Shown: positions 1 through 8,473, counted from the stretch's first letter. The stretch: 64,000 bases of DNA from Halobacteriales archaeon QS_1_68_20 (GCA_003021085.1 PXRE01000015.1:81085-145084); one strand, 5' to 3'. A program made the numbers and translations. The notes: a model not told the origin generated them from the sequence alone.

Positions 1-174
1 TGGCCGGGCCTTGGCGAGAGTGAGGAGTTTCGCCAGCGGGTTGATGTCGTTTGCTTTCGTGTTGTAGTCGGCTCGTCGACCTTCGACTGCGGTTGTGCCG
101 GCTACCGCCGTAACTGACGTTCTCCGTCACGTCTCTCCGCCAGTCGTAGGGCAGGGGCGACGGCGAGTCAACAT
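1..174. other. Left edge, no supported gene
   Basis: No gene can be supported here. A minus-strand frame stays open from about position 110 leftward off the edge and reads ...NPLAKLLTLAKARP, so the start of a leftward gene outside the window is possible. No ATG or GTG start is visible in that frame. Confidence 0.3.
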
Positions 175-762
175 TCACACCTCCACGGGACAGCCCCGGA
201 CCTCGCTCCCGCGCATCCCCTCCGCGATCCAGTAGACCGACAGCACCAGCGGGACGGTCCCGACCAGCGCGAACTCCAGGCCATCCAGCGGGAGCGCGGT
301 CAGTGCCCCTGCGCCGCCGACCAGCGACAGCACCCCGGCGAGGACGACCGACCCGCAGGCCGCACAACCCGCGCCGAGGACGCCGAAGACGACGCCCAGC
401 AGACTGCCGCCCGACGAACGGGCCGACGCCCCGCGCCGCGCGAGGTGGTAGGCCAGGAGCGCGACGTCGACCCCGACGAGTGCGGCGACGCCGAGCAGGA
501 CGACCCCCACCTCCGGCGGGAAGACCGTCCCGAGGAAAGGGTACAGTTCCAGGAGGATGGTCACCCGGTCGCCCAGCGCCAGCGGCCCGGTCAGCGCGAA
601 CCACCCGAGGTCCGGGTTCTGGGAGACGGAGAACGCCGTCAGGCTGGCGACGGCCGCGAGCACCGCCAGCGCGGCGTACCGTGGGATGCCGACGACGAGT
701 CTGACCGTGCGGGCGACGAGTCGCCAGTCGGCCGCGCGGGTGGGCAACCGGCGGCCGGTCAT
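175..762 (-). CDS. Polytopic membrane protein with a Cys-Ala-Ala-Cys segment
   Basis: A 195-residue protein with about five predicted membrane segments, the first near residues 25-45. One late helix carries a GCAACG motif with two cysteines spaced CxxC. I do not recognise the family. The ATG at 762 overlaps the TGA of the upstream DsbA-like gene in an ATGA, so the two are co-transcribed and probably translationally coupled. The pairing of a membrane protein bearing a cysteine pair with an exported thioredoxin-fold lipoprotein suggests a joint role in extracytoplasmic thiol chemistry, for example recycling electrons across the membrane. That is inference; the cysteines could also bind metal. 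Longer open frames upstream of 762 lie inside the partner gene and were ignored. Confidence 0.75.
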   Translation of the reverse strand: MTGRRLPTRAADWRLVARTVRLVVGIPRYAALAVLAAVASLTAFSVSQNPDLGWFALTGPLALGDRVTILLELYPFLGTVFPPEVGVVLLGVAALVGVDVALLAYHLARRGASARSSGGSLLGVVFGVLGAGCAACGSVVLAGVLSLVGGAGALTALPLDGLEFALVGTVPLVLSVYWIAEGMRGSEVRGCPVEV

Positions 763-1427
763 AGGCCGAGGGCGCTCTCGATGGCGTCGTAGGAGACGCT
801 GCCGGAGGCTTTCGTACGGAACTCGCCCTCTTTGAACAGGTACACCGACGGCGTCGTGTTCGCGTCGGCCGCCTCCCCGGCGTCGAGGTTCCGCTGGACG
901 GCGTCGTCGGCCTCGCCCGCCTCCACGGCGTCCACGACTTCTGTGCCGTCGACGGCGGTTTCGGCGTCCAGGAACGCCCGGGTCCGGTCGAGGACGTTCC
1001 CCGTCGAGAACTCGCTTTGGGTCCGGTAGTAGTGTTCCTGCAGGGCCCAGAAGGCGTCGGCGTCGCGCTCGAACGTCGCAGCCAGCGACTTCGTGGCCGG
1101 CTTGCCCCACTCGTACACCACGGGATACCAGCGGTAGACGTACGTCGCCGTTCCGGGTTCGACCAGGTTCGACTCGATCTTCGGTACCGTCTCCAGCGCG
1201 AACGCCCGGCACCGGTGGCAGGAGGGGTCCTCGAAGGCGACGATGGTCGCCTCGGCGTCCCCCGGAGGTGGCCCGAGGGCCGGCTGGTCGTCGACGCCAC
1301 GCATGGCCGGGTGGTCCTCGGCAGCGGTTCCCTCGTCCGCGCCGCCGAGACACCCCGCCGTCGCGGCGAGGCCGGCCCCCACCATACCCAGCGCCGCGCG
1401 TCGGTCGAGGTTCGGGTTCGCTCGCAT
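759..1427 (-). CDS. DsbA-like thioredoxin-fold lipoprotein
   Basis: A 222-residue predicted lipoprotein. The N-terminus has DRRAALG followed by a hydrophobic stretch and a lipobox ending AGC at about residue 25, a Tat-type lipoprotein signal typical of haloarchaea. The mature part reads as a DsbA-family thioredoxin fold with the redox motif CHRC after FEDPS, and a later TPSVYLF segment providing the cis-proline loop. It should act outside the membrane as a thiol oxidoreductase. The start at 1427 is chosen because it places the signal peptide at the N-terminus; the frame extends further upstream without any signal. It is the first gene of a two-gene operon with the membrane protein at 175-762. 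Confidence 0.85.
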   Translation of the reverse strand: MRANPNLDRRAALGMVGAGLAATAGCLGGADEGTAAEDHPAMRGVDDQPALGPPPGDAEATIVAFEDPSCHRCRAFALETVPKIESNLVEPGTATYVYRWYPVVYEWGKPATKSLAATFERDADAFWALQEHYYRTQSEFSTGNVLDRTRAFLDAETAVDGTEVVDAVEAGEADDAVQRNLDAGEAADANTTPSVYLFKEGEFRTKASGSVSYDAIESALGL

Positions 1428-1573
1428 CGTTCGGCCGGACGGCCGGCACGCCCAAAACGATTGTTCAAACTCGTTCCAAATTTCAGCCGAACGTCCCCGG
1501 GGCCAACTGCCGCCGCTGGCGGCGACGACGCCACAACCGAACAAATTTCACACAGGACGGCGAACGAACTGGC

Positions 1574-2488
1574 ATGACGAAGCGACACGTCTCGGTACCG
1601 GACGGGGCGGCGTCCGCCAACGCCGAGTTCGTCGACGGGGTGGACCGCCGTCTCTCGTCGGCCGAGGACCTCGACGAGGCCGTTGCGGAGACTCTCGCGG
1701 ACCTCCACGGCGACGGGGAGGCCTACCGGCGGTGGCGCGAGGGCGGCGACGTCGCTCCGGCCGAGCGCGTCAGACTCCAGCACTACGACCCCCGCAACAC
1801 GACCCTGGAGAGCGAGTACTACGCCGAACTCGCCGTCCAGGCCGAACAGTGGGAGCGCTCGAAGCCCCTCCAGTGGCTCTGGCGGCAGTTCGACAACACG
1901 CCGCTGGCCGACAACGTGGAGTTCGCCCTCCGGTTCCGGCAGATGCTGGCCGAGCACCTGTTCGCGGACGTCGGCGAGGACTGCCGCTTTTTCAAGAACA
2001 TCTCGATGACCTACGGCCACAACGTCGAGATCGGGGACAACGTCGTCGTCCACGACGACGTCCACCTCGACGACCGGGGGAAACTCACCATCGGCGACGG
2101 GGCCTCGATCAGCGAGGGGGCGCACCTCTACAGCCACGACCACGACCTGGTCGACCAGACCGAGGTCACCAACTACCACACCATCGTCGGCGACGACGCC
2201 CGCGTGACCTACGACGCGATGGTCCGGGCCGGGTGCAAGGTGGGGGAGAACGCCATGGTCGGCGCCCGCGCGGTCGTCCAGCAGGACGTCCCCGCCCACC
2301 ACGTCGCCGTGGGGATGCCCGCCAAGAGCATCTCGATCAAGCCGGGGTGGGAGGACGTCGCGGAACCGGTCGAGGACGCCCAGGTCGACCGGCGCGAGGA
2401 GCGCCTGATCGAGTACGACTTCGAGGACGCCGACTTCGAACGGTTCGACGAGTTCCAGCGCGACCGGACGCCGCCGGGCGAGCGGTAA
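1574..2488 (+). CDS. Hexapeptide-repeat acyltransferase (left-handed beta helix)
   Basis: A 304-residue protein. The first 130 residues are helical and acidic. From about residue 140 the sequence shows the I/V-G-x-x-x repeats of the left-handed beta-helix acyltransferases (VEIGDNVVV, LTIGDGASI, CKVGENAMVGARAVV), ending in the typical V-x-x-G-x-PAK motif near residue 245. Such enzymes transfer acetyl or other acyl groups to sugars or related acceptors; the substrate is not predictable here. The N-terminal extension is longer than in maltose acetyltransferases. The gene diverges from the DsbA-like operon across about 145 bp and converges on the arylsulfotransferase-like gene. Confidence 0.85.
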   Translation: MTKRHVSVPDGAASANAEFVDGVDRRLSSAEDLDEAVAETLADLHGDGEAYRRWREGGDVAPAERVRLQHYDPRNTTLESEYYAELAVQAEQWERSKPLQWLWRQFDNTPLADNVEFALRFRQMLAEHLFADVGEDCRFFKNISMTYGHNVEIGDNVVVHDDVHLDDRGKLTIGDGASISEGAHLYSHDHDLVDQTEVTNYHTIVGDDARVTYDAMVRAGCKVGENAMVGARAVVQQDVPAHHVAVGMPAKSISIKPGWEDVAEPVEDAQVDRREERLIEYDFEDADFERFDEFQRDRTPPGER

Positions 2489-2495
2489 CGAGCAG

Positions 2496-3890
2496 TCAGT
2501 TCCGGTACGTCCGCCAGCCCAGCCACGCCAGTTCTGCGGAGAGCCAGACGCCCACCAGCACCGCGGCCGCCAGGTTCAGCAGGTGCCGGAACTCGACCCA
2601 GTAGGGGAAGTAGAAGCGCGACCACGCCTCGACGCGCGGGATCATCCGGTCGAGTTCGCCGCCGTCGTTCGCCGTCACGTCGGGGAACGGCGTCACGGTG
2701 GCCGTGCTGTTCGGATCGACCGTCTCGAAGGTGCTCCGTTCTTCCGCGAGTCGCTTGCCGTCGACCGAGAGGCGGTCGGCCTCGTAGACGATGCCCTCCT
2801 TCAGCTGGCCGTCCTCGCGGATTGCCACCTCGTACTCCCAGCGAACCTCTCCCTGCTGGTTCACCTCCAGGACCCTGCTGTGGTAGGTGTCGGTGATCAG
2901 GGTGTTCCCGTTGGGGAGCCGGTCGGCGTCGCGGGACCAGCTCAGTTCGCCGGACCCGCCGTACTGCCAGATGATCTCGCCGTCGGGCGTAATCTCGACC
3001 ACGCGGTCGTTCTCGCTGTCGGCGACGAGCATCGTGTTGCGCTCGGGGAGCCACTGGGGGTTGTGCTGCTCTTTCATCACGTCGTGGGCGTCCGGCCGGC
3101 CGAACACCCGGACGATCTCGTCGGTCTCCGGGTCGACCCGGATCACCGAGTCGAAGTTCCGGATCGACATCTGGACGTAGCCGTTGTGCAACACGTCGAC
3201 GTCGTTCATGTGGGTCCAGTCGTCCTCCGGGCCGTTGCTCGCGGGACCACCGTACTTTTCACGGAACTCCGACCCCTCCCCGAGGTGCTTCGTGGCGTTC
3301 CACTGCCAGGTGATCTCGCCCTCACGGTTCACGAAGAACGTCCGGTCGTTGCCCATGTCGATGATGGCGACGCGGCCGTCCGCCAGGCGGTCGGCGTCGT
3401 GGACCTCGTGCCAGTGGATGAAGGCGTCGTACCAGTCGTACTCCCAGACGACCTCCTTGGTGTCGTAGTCGACCTCGACGACGCGGTTCCGGACGCAGTG
3501 GTCCTTGTCGCGGTACTGCTCGGGGCAGTCCTCCGCCGGGACCCGTTCGGCGAGCGCGACCTGGACGTTGCCGTTGGCCAGGTACTCGGAGTCGAACACG
3601 GCGGCGTCGGGCGGCCGCCACTCCCAGACCGTCTCGCCCTCCGGCGAGACGATCATCGCGCGTCCGTTGTACTCCGTGAACCCGCCGAAACTCTGGACGC
3701 TCACCAGCGTCGATCCCGCCGGGACGTCGTTCGGGAGCACGCTCCCATCGTCGCGAACGTCCAGCTCGGAGTGGGTCACGCCCCCTGGGTCGTCAATCAC
3801 GAGCGCCGAGTGCCCCGCCTGGAGCGCCAGCATCGTGGTTAGGACCAGTAGCGCGACCGAGAGATAGGGGACCCGGGCGGACCGTTCCAT
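2496..3890 (-). CDS. Arylsulfotransferase (ASST)-like beta-propeller membrane protein
   Basis: A 464-residue protein. An N-terminal hydrophobic helix (residues 8-28) leads into a propeller-like region with recurrent motifs: WEWRPPDA, VWEYDWYDAFIHWHEVHDADRL, HMNDVDVL, WSRDADRLPNGNTLITDT. A hydrophobic helix lies near the C-terminus (about 435-455). The pattern matches the haloarchaeal arylsulfotransferase (ASST) family, whose bacterial members move sulfate between phenolic compounds; the DADRLPNGNTLI repeat is characteristic. The propeller should face the outside of the cell. Whether it has sulfotransferase activity cannot be told from sequence. The ATG at 3890 is followed directly by a transmembrane segment, which supports the start. 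Confidence 0.8.
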   Translation of the reverse strand: MERSARVPYLSVALLVLTTMLALQAGHSALVIDDPGGVTHSELDVRDDGSVLPNDVPAGSTLVSVQSFGGFTEYNGRAMIVSPEGETVWEWRPPDAAVFDSEYLANGNVQVALAERVPAEDCPEQYRDKDHCVRNRVVEVDYDTKEVVWEYDWYDAFIHWHEVHDADRLADGRVAIIDMGNDRTFFVNREGEITWQWNATKHLGEGSEFREKYGGPASNGPEDDWTHMNDVDVLHNGYVQMSIRNFDSVIRVDPETDEIVRVFGRPDAHDVMKEQHNPQWLPERNTMLVADSENDRVVEITPDGEIIWQYGGSGELSWSRDADRLPNGNTLITDTYHSRVLEVNQQGEVRWEYEVAIREDGQLKEGIVYEADRLSVDGKRLAEERSTFETVDPNSTATVTPFPDVTANDGGELDRMIPRVEAWSRFYFPYWVEFRHLLNLAAAVLVGVWLSAELAWLGWRTYRN

Positions 3891-4012
3891 ATCTCGGCAC
3901 TACCTACGGTCGGCCCTAACTCTGACGGTTCGCTCGCAGGACCGCTGGGGGTGACTCGCCCGACGGCCCTGCGGTCCAGGGGTGGTTCCGACCATCGTTA
4001 CCGTAAAGTGCC

Positions 4013-4027
4013 GTGATAACATATCAC
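4013..4027. promoter_or_regulatory. Short dyad before the zinc-ribbon gene
   Basis: An inverted repeat GTGATA-ACA-TATCAC ends seven bases before the ATG at 4034, in the gap between two divergent genes. It could be an operator or a start-site hairpin. Nothing else in the window carries it. Confidence 0.35.
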
Positions 4028-4033
4028 AACGTA

Positions 4034-4369
4034 ATGAACGCCTGGGAGCTCGTCGTCGCCTACCTGGTCGTCTTCGTGCTCCTGCAGTTCCTCATCTACC
4101 GGTACGTCGGGAGTGACGACGACGGCTCGCCACGGCGCTGGGGGCAGGTTCCCAACGCAGAAGCGGGGCCACCCACCGACCCGTCCGTCGACCGGGAGTC
4201 GCCGGTGGACCGCGACGCGCTCGACAGGACGACCCGGGCCGACCACCTCGACGAGGCGGCCCACGCGGACGTCGACGGCGGCCGACGGTGCCCCACCTGC
4301 GGCGTGAGAAACGAATCCGAACCGGTCTACGAGTACTGTCGTCACTGCGGCGGGCGACTCGGGCGGTAG
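4034..4369 (+). CDS. Small membrane protein with C-terminal zinc ribbon
   Basis: A 111-residue protein. An N-terminal transmembrane helix (about residues 5-25, WELVVAYLVVFVLLQFLIY) is followed by an acidic linker and a C-terminal zinc ribbon made of two CxxC pairs (CPTCG and CRHCGGR). This is a common haloarchaeal arrangement of unknown role, presumably a membrane-tethered adaptor facing the cytoplasm. ATG 4034 is preferred over an in-frame ATG at 4013 because the latter lies inside the upstream dyad and adds only seven residues. Confidence 0.75.
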   Translation: MNAWELVVAYLVVFVLLQFLIYRYVGSDDDGSPRRWGQVPNAEAGPPTDPSVDRESPVDRDALDRTTRADHLDEAAHADVDGGRRCPTCGVRNESEPVYEYCRHCGGRLGR

Positions 4370-4443
4370 CGCCCGGCGATAGAGCCGCCGGCCTGGAAGC
4401 GCCGAGCGACAGGTACGTCACTCCCGACGATGTAGCCGTGGCT

Positions 4444-5178
4444 ATGCCACGGAGCGTCGCCATCAACGTCGGCGCGAACACGTCCCTCCCCGGGTTACGG
4501 GGACCGATCTACCCGGACGGCCGGTTCACGTACTTGCCGATTCCCGAACGCGAACCGACCGCCGAACCCGTCCCGACGTACGCGGACCTCGCGGCGGAAC
4601 TGGACCTGCCGTTCCCGATTCCGGAGGACCTGGCGGACCGTCAGGTCCACCTCGACCCGTCGTTCCGGGAGTACCCGCTGTGTGAGTCGACAACCTACGG
4701 CGACGAGCACGGCGTCAAGGCCGGCCCCATCTCGGAGCTGGCCGCTGGCGACTACCTGCTGTTCTACGCCACGCTGTCGACGGTCGAGACTTCCGACCGC
4801 GAGTGGATCACCCCCGACTGGGGTGTCTACCTGATCGGCGCCATCCGACTCGCCGACGACCCCGTGACCGGCGAGCAGTACCGGGACCTCCCGCCCGCCG
4901 AACGGGAACGCTACGCCGACAACGCCCACTGCAAGCGCGAGACGTTCGACGCCCGGGTGCTCGTCCGCGGTGACCCCGCCGATTCGGGGCTGTTCGAGCG
5001 CGCCGTCCCGCTGTCGGCCCCCGATGGCGGCGCCACGGCCAATCCCGTCGTGACGGAACTGGCGGGCGACTCGGGCCGGGGACCGTGGTGGCGACGGGTA
5101 CTCCGGTTCGACCCGGCCGCGACCGACGCCCTGCTGGACCTCCGGACGGACCCCGGCGGCGCGCTGGCCGTGGGATGA
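4444..5178 (+). CDS. Nmad3-like (nucleotide modification associated domain 3) protein
   Basis: A 244-residue soluble protein opening with INVGAN, then GLRGPIYPDGRFTYLPIPE. Later come VHLDPSFREYPL with TYGD, GDYLLFYATL and GVYLIGAIRL. This pattern matches what I remember of Nmad3, a family predicted from genome context to handle modified nucleotides or DNA bases. The link to modification is prediction from the family literature, not seen here: no methylase, hydroxylase or restriction gene lies nearby. The gene follows the zinc-ribbon gene by 74 bp and converges on a damaged NUDIX gene. The start at 4444 is chosen because the conserved INVGAN begins six residues later; the frame is open further upstream. 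Confidence 0.6.
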   Translation: MPRSVAINVGANTSLPGLRGPIYPDGRFTYLPIPEREPTAEPVPTYADLAAELDLPFPIPEDLADRQVHLDPSFREYPLCESTTYGDEHGVKAGPISELAAGDYLLFYATLSTVETSDREWITPDWGVYLIGAIRLADDPVTGEQYRDLPPAERERYADNAHCKRETFDARVLVRGDPADSGLFERAVPLSAPDGGATANPVVTELAGDSGRGPWWRRVLRFDPAATDALLDLRTDPGGALAVG

Positions 5179-5194
5179 AGCGTCCCGCGCAGAA

Positions 5195-5681
5195 TCACCA
5201 TCCGAGGGCGGTCCGGCGCTCCTCGGCCGCGGCCACGTCGTCGCGGACGAACGACGGAACGTCCGGGTGCGAGGCCACGTCCGCCGGCGCGAACCAGGCG
5301 GTGCTGGCGACCTCCTCGGGGGCCCTCGACCGTCGCCTCGCCAGCCCCGTGTCGCCCGAGGAAGACGACGTTGACGCAGACAGGCCCGCTGTCGGTCTCG
5401 AACGTCCTGCTGGTGACGTCGGCCAGGTCGGCCACCTCGACGCCCACCTCCTCGCGGACCTCGCGGCGGACGGTCGACTCCAGCGCGGGGTCGCCGGCGT
5501 CCCGCTCGGCGGTTCCACCGACCAGCGCGAGTTCGCCGGCGGCGTGGTCCTCGTTGGCTGATCGCTCGATCAGGAGGTACTCCCCGTCGCGGTAGACCGC
5601 GGCCTCGACGTTGACGACGAATCGCTCGCTCACGGCGGTCGGTCGTCCGGGGTCGTCCTGACGGTGTCGGTGGTCGGTCAC
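5195..5681 (-). pseudogene. NUDIX hydrolase with a frameshift at a G5 run
   Basis: Reading from the GTG at 5681 gives a NUDIX protein: FVVNVEAAVYRDGEYLLIER, then GGTAERD, then RREVREEVGVEV of the NUDIX box, then VCVNVVFLG. In this frame the product runs on into unrelated sequence. After the run of five G (plus strand) at 5318-5322 the homologous C-terminus (PEEVASTAWFAPADVASHP...ALGW) continues in another frame. Removing one G restores a continuous protein of about 160 residues. The NUDIX box itself is intact. GTG 5681 overlaps the upstream gene's TGA (GTGA); a GTG at about 5633 is an alternative. It is either a homopolymer sequencing error or a recent frameshift. Confidence 0.8.
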
Positions 5682-6088
5682 CCGCTCTTGTGGAACTCGA
5701 CTTCGACGGCCGCGTCGGGCGAACGGCCCGCCGGAACGTACCCCTCCGGCGTTCGCTCGAACGCTCGCAGGAGGACGACCAGTCGGCCCTGGTCGACGGT
5801 CACCCTGAGCATGGGGCCGCGGGCCGTGACGACGACGTACGGCGGCGCTGCAACCGGGTCGGCAGGGAGGTCGAATTTCAGGGTCTCTGCGGTGGTGTGG
5901 ATGGCGTCGACGAACCGCGGGAAGGCGGTCTCGTCTTCGAGTGCGTGTTCGAGCGCGGCGGTCACGGTCTCCCTGTCGGCCGGTTCGTCGACGGCCGCGG
6001 CGACGTCGTCGGCGCAGGACAGGACCGTCTCCACGAGGTCGCCACGAGTGGTCAGGAGGTGCTCGCGCGCTCGGTCGGCGACGTTCAC
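5678..6088 (-). CDS. Conserved haloarchaeal hypothetical protein
   Basis: A 136-residue acidic protein. It begins helical (MNVADRAREHLLTTRGDLVETVLSCADDVAAAV) and ends in a beta-rich part: PYVVVTARGPMLRVTVDQG, then LVVLLRAFER, then AAVEVEFHKSG. There are no membrane segments or metal motifs. I do not recognise a named function. It is co-transcribed with the NUDIX gene through a GTGA overlap, so it may work with or regulate that nucleotide-cleaning enzyme. Confidence 0.7.
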   Translation of the reverse strand: MNVADRAREHLLTTRGDLVETVLSCADDVAAAVDEPADRETVTAALEHALEDETAFPRFVDAIHTTAETLKFDLPADPVAAPPYVVVTARGPMLRVTVDQGRLVVLLRAFERTPEGYVPAGRSPDAAVEVEFHKSG

Positions 6089-6207
6089 GAACGGCCGATT
6101 CAGCGGCAGTCAGGATAAGCGCAGCGTCGTCACCTGGCCGACGCCCGGCCAGCGGTCGGTTCCGGGGCCGGCGTCTGGTGCCTGCTACGGACCCGGTGCA
6201 GGCGTAG

Positions 6208-6720
6208 CTACCGGTTCGGGCGCACCCGGGCGCCGACCCGTCGGACCGCTTCCCGCAGGTACTGGCGCCAGGTGTAGGCCAGACCGAGACCCCAGGTGCC
6301 GGCGGCGATTGCTCCGCCGAGGCCGTAGGACAGCAACGACACCACCGTGGCGGCGAACAGGAGGACGACGACCGAGTACGAGAGCACGACGTACAGTGCG
6401 AGCCGGGAGAGTTTGCCCTCTCGAAGGTGGGATCGATCACAGACGACCATCAGGCCTGCGACGGTCGCGACCTGCAGGAGCGTGACCTCCGGGAGGGTCT
6501 GGACGAGTCCGCGTGACTCCCGGGCGGCCACCACGATCAGCGCAAGGAACATGACGGAAAAGGACAGCACCCGGGGCCAGAACCGGACGTCGTTCGGTCG
6601 GACGACGTCCTCCGAGACCGTCCTGACCTCACCGTCGTCGTTCAACAGGTAGTACATGTCCTCGGCCTCGCCCCAGGTGTAGCCGAGTTCCGGGTCCGCT
6701 TCGGTGGTCTCCGTCCTCAT
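6208..6720 (-). CDS. Four-helix membrane protein
   Basis: A 170-residue protein with an acidic, Tyr-rich cytoplasmic N-terminus (about 45 residues) and four predicted membrane helices between about residues 50 and 145, ending in an Arg-rich tail. The family is not recognised. Its ATG at 6720 overlaps the TGA of the ATP-grasp gene (ATGA), so the two form an operon. A role linked to the upstream ligase, such as membrane anchoring or export of its product, is possible but unsupported. Confidence 0.75.
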   Translation of the reverse strand: MRTETTEADPELGYTWGEAEDMYYLLNDDGEVRTVSEDVVRPNDVRFWPRVLSFSVMFLALIVVAARESRGLVQTLPEVTLLQVATVAGLMVVCDRSHLREGKLSRLALYVVLSYSVVVLLFAATVVSLLSYGLGGAIAAGTWGLGLAYTWRQYLREAVRRVGARVRPNR

Positions 6721-7610
6721 CCTCCCGGCGACCGGTCGGGATCCGTCAGGTAGTCGGCGACGGCGGTAGCGACGTTCTGCCCGGCGAACTCGTCGGCCCC
6801 GGCGTTCGCCGGGGCCGGGTTCAACTCGAGCAGTCTGTGGTCCCCGTCTGGCGTCAGCCGGAAGTCCGCCGCCCCGAAGGTCAACCCGAGCGCTTCCGCG
6901 GCCTGGACGGCCGTTTCCCGTACTTCCCCGGAGATGGTCGCCGCAGTGACGTCTACCGACCGGTTCTCGTGCTGGTCGATCTTGAACGAGAACGCCTCGC
7001 TCTCGTACCGCATCGCACCGACCACCTCACCGTCGAGGACGTAGACCCGCAGGTCGTTACCGGGGACGAACTCCTGGAACTGGACGGGCGCCGTCTCGAC
7101 TTTCGAGCGTCGGCCCGGAGACAGGTCCTCTTCCTCTACGACGGTCGGCGGCGCCCCCCGTGACGTGGGCTTGTAGATGACTTCGTCGTGGTCGTCGTAG
7201 AAGGCCCGAACCTCGTCCGGATCGTTCTTGAACAGGGTGTCGGGGATCGGGAGGTCCTGCTGCTCGAACAGCCGGAGTTGCCACGGTTTCCGCTCCTGCA
7301 GGGCGTAGTTTTGCTCCTCGGGGAGGAGGGCGTAGTTTTGCTCCTCGGGGAGAACCGCGATGCCCTCGGACTCGCACACCTGGCACACGCTGGCGAAGAG
7401 GCTCCGGTACTCCTTGCGTTGATCGAGCGCCGAGTAGATGTCGTCCCGATCGTCGAGATCCTCGTGGTCGAGCGGATCGTAGGGCCGGAACAACGCCTGC
7501 ACGTGGACGTAAACGCTTTCGATGCTGTCGTAGTCGAACGTCGAATCGAGCGTGAACCCGTCGCCGTGGGGGCGAAACCGTAGCGGCGTCCCTCCCGGCC
7601 AATCGGTCAC
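6717..7610 (-). CDS. RimK-like ATP-grasp ligase with duplicated nonapeptide
   Basis: A 297-residue ATP-grasp protein. The segment LQERKPWQLRLFEQQDLPIPDT opens the ATP-grasp region; VIYKPTSRGAPP is the ATP-binding lysine strand, VQFQEFVPGNDLRVYVLDGEVVGAM the central motif, and LLELNPAPAN the Mg-binding end (E-x-N). These enzymes join a carboxylate to an amine or thiol using ATP; the substrate is unknown. The nonapeptide LPEEQNYAL is repeated in tandem just before the ATP-grasp core. The start is placed at GTG 7610 because the frame upstream of it runs through the tRNA-Gly gene. It overlaps the downstream membrane protein gene by four bases. Confidence 0.8.
   Translation of the reverse strand: MTDWPGGTPLRFRPHGDGFTLDSTFDYDSIESVYVHVQALFRPYDPLDHEDLDDRDDIYSALDQRKEYRSLFASVCQVCESEGIAVLPEEQNYALLPEEQNYALQERKPWQLRLFEQQDLPIPDTLFKNDPDEVRAFYDDHDEVIYKPTSRGAPPTVVEEEDLSPGRRSKVETAPVQFQEFVPGNDLRVYVLDGEVVGAMRYESEAFSFKIDQHENRSVDVTAATISGEVRETAVQAAEALGLTFGAADFRLTPDGDHRLLELNPAPANAGADEFAGQNVATAVADYLTDPDRSPGG
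7301..7354 (-). repeat. 27-bp in-frame tandem duplication
   Basis: Two adjoining 27-bp units (7301-7327 and 7328-7354) differ at one base. Each encodes the same nine residues of the ATP-grasp protein. It adds nine residues without disturbing frame. Confidence 0.95.
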
Positions 7611-7643
7611 GTCTGCGTCGGTGTGGCGAGGTTCGTCGCAAAA

Positions 7644-7714
7644 TGCGCCGTCCGGGAATTGAACCCGGGCTATGAGCTTGGGAAGCTCATGTCCTCCCAC
7701 TGGACCAACGGCGC
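7644..7714 (-). tRNA. tRNA-Gly (anticodon CCC)
   Basis: The minus strand folds as a full cloverleaf: seven-base acceptor GCGCCGT/ACGGCGC with discriminator A at 7644, D stem GTCC/GGAC with an AGTGGGA loop, anticodon stem TGAGC/GCTCA with loop TTCCCAA (anticodon CCC), and T arm CCGGG-TTCAATT-CCCGG. No intron and no encoded CCA are present. Confidence 0.97.
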
Positions 7715-7883
7715 TCGCACGCCAGTACTCGACCGTTGCACTTGACGGTTGCGCTTCCCTCCCCGGGGCACCTCCTCGACGTCACCCGTCGGAGCCCCGT
7801 CTCTCACCTCTCTTCCCGACGAAACACCGTGCTCGGAGGTACTCGCCGTCATCCTTATTGATGGCTGGCCAGTTGCGTTTATC

Positions 7884-8069
7884 ATGAGCACATTTGAGAA
7901 AATTGCTTCGCTGGATATGAAGTTCAGAATCGTCATGATCGTGGCCGTATTGACGTTCCTCGCCGTTGGAATTCCGATATTTGCCGTGTTCCAGTCACGA
8001 ATCGGGTTCGTAATCGGGGCGGTCGCTGCCGTCGCGGCGGCATACTTCACCGCAAAAAAGCTTCCCTGA
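7884..8069 (+). CDS. Small two-helix membrane protein
   Basis: A 61-residue protein with a short polar N-terminus (MSTFEKIASLDMKFR) and two hydrophobic helices split by GIPIFAVFQSR, ending in KKLP. A TATA-like CCTTATTGAT lies about 30 nt upstream of ATG 7884, as expected for a leaderless haloarchaeal transcript, which supports a real gene. The family resembles the many short haloarchaeal membrane proteins with no known role. The frame is open further upstream but without a signal. Confidence 0.65.
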   Translation: MSTFEKIASLDMKFRIVMIVAVLTFLAVGIPIFAVFQSRIGFVIGAVAAVAAAYFTAKKLP

Positions 8070-8473
8070 GCGCCCCGGGGAACTGCATTACTCCCCCGGA
8101 CGGACGTTCTGCGCCTAATATCAGATAAGCAACTTTTCCCACCCCGGATCTACGCTGACAGTGATTCGAGGCGTATCCTTGATCGAGCGTTCGTTTCCCT
8201 CGGAACTGGCCAGGTAGAACGCTCGCGAACGAGCCTCTCCCCGCAACGGGGCGGCTGATAATAATTTTATAAATAACGTATATTTTCGAATGAATTTTAT
8301 TGGTATTTCAAAACTAAGCAGAAAGAGTTTAAGTAGTCCCTTCGGCATGAAGCTGTGCCACGTCGGAGGGGCCAGCGGACGGCCGAGGGTTCTCTTCTCG
8401 ACGAGGCACGTCGGATGGAACCGATTCCGAATGAATCCGGCCTGGATCGAAGCGGGCCGATACCCTCCAAACG
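8070..8473. other. Gene-free gap with an AT-rich block
   Basis: No gene can be supported here. Positions 8255-8340 are strikingly AT-rich for this genome. They include a TATA-like AGTTTAAGTAG at 8326-8336 that could drive the Tat-exported protein at 8474, leaving an untranslated leader of about 120 nt. Short open frames on both strands have no recognisable features. The low GC suggests either a strong promoter region or a remnant of acquired DNA. Confidence 0.5.

Noticed and set aside
2583..3842. Long open frame on the plus strand opposite the arylsulfotransferase-like gene
   Set aside because: It is a GC-driven mirror of the real gene. Its translation is low-complexity V/D/R-rich and has no family features.
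7644..7700. ATP-grasp frame extending upstream through tRNA-Gly to an ATG at 7700
   Set aside because: Those codons are the tRNA sequence itself. The conserved protein begins near GTG 7610.
8121..8348. 75-residue minus-strand frame in the AT-rich gap
   Set aside because: There is no promoter, no recognised motif, and its start lies in the AT-rich block that looks like a promoter for the opposite strand.
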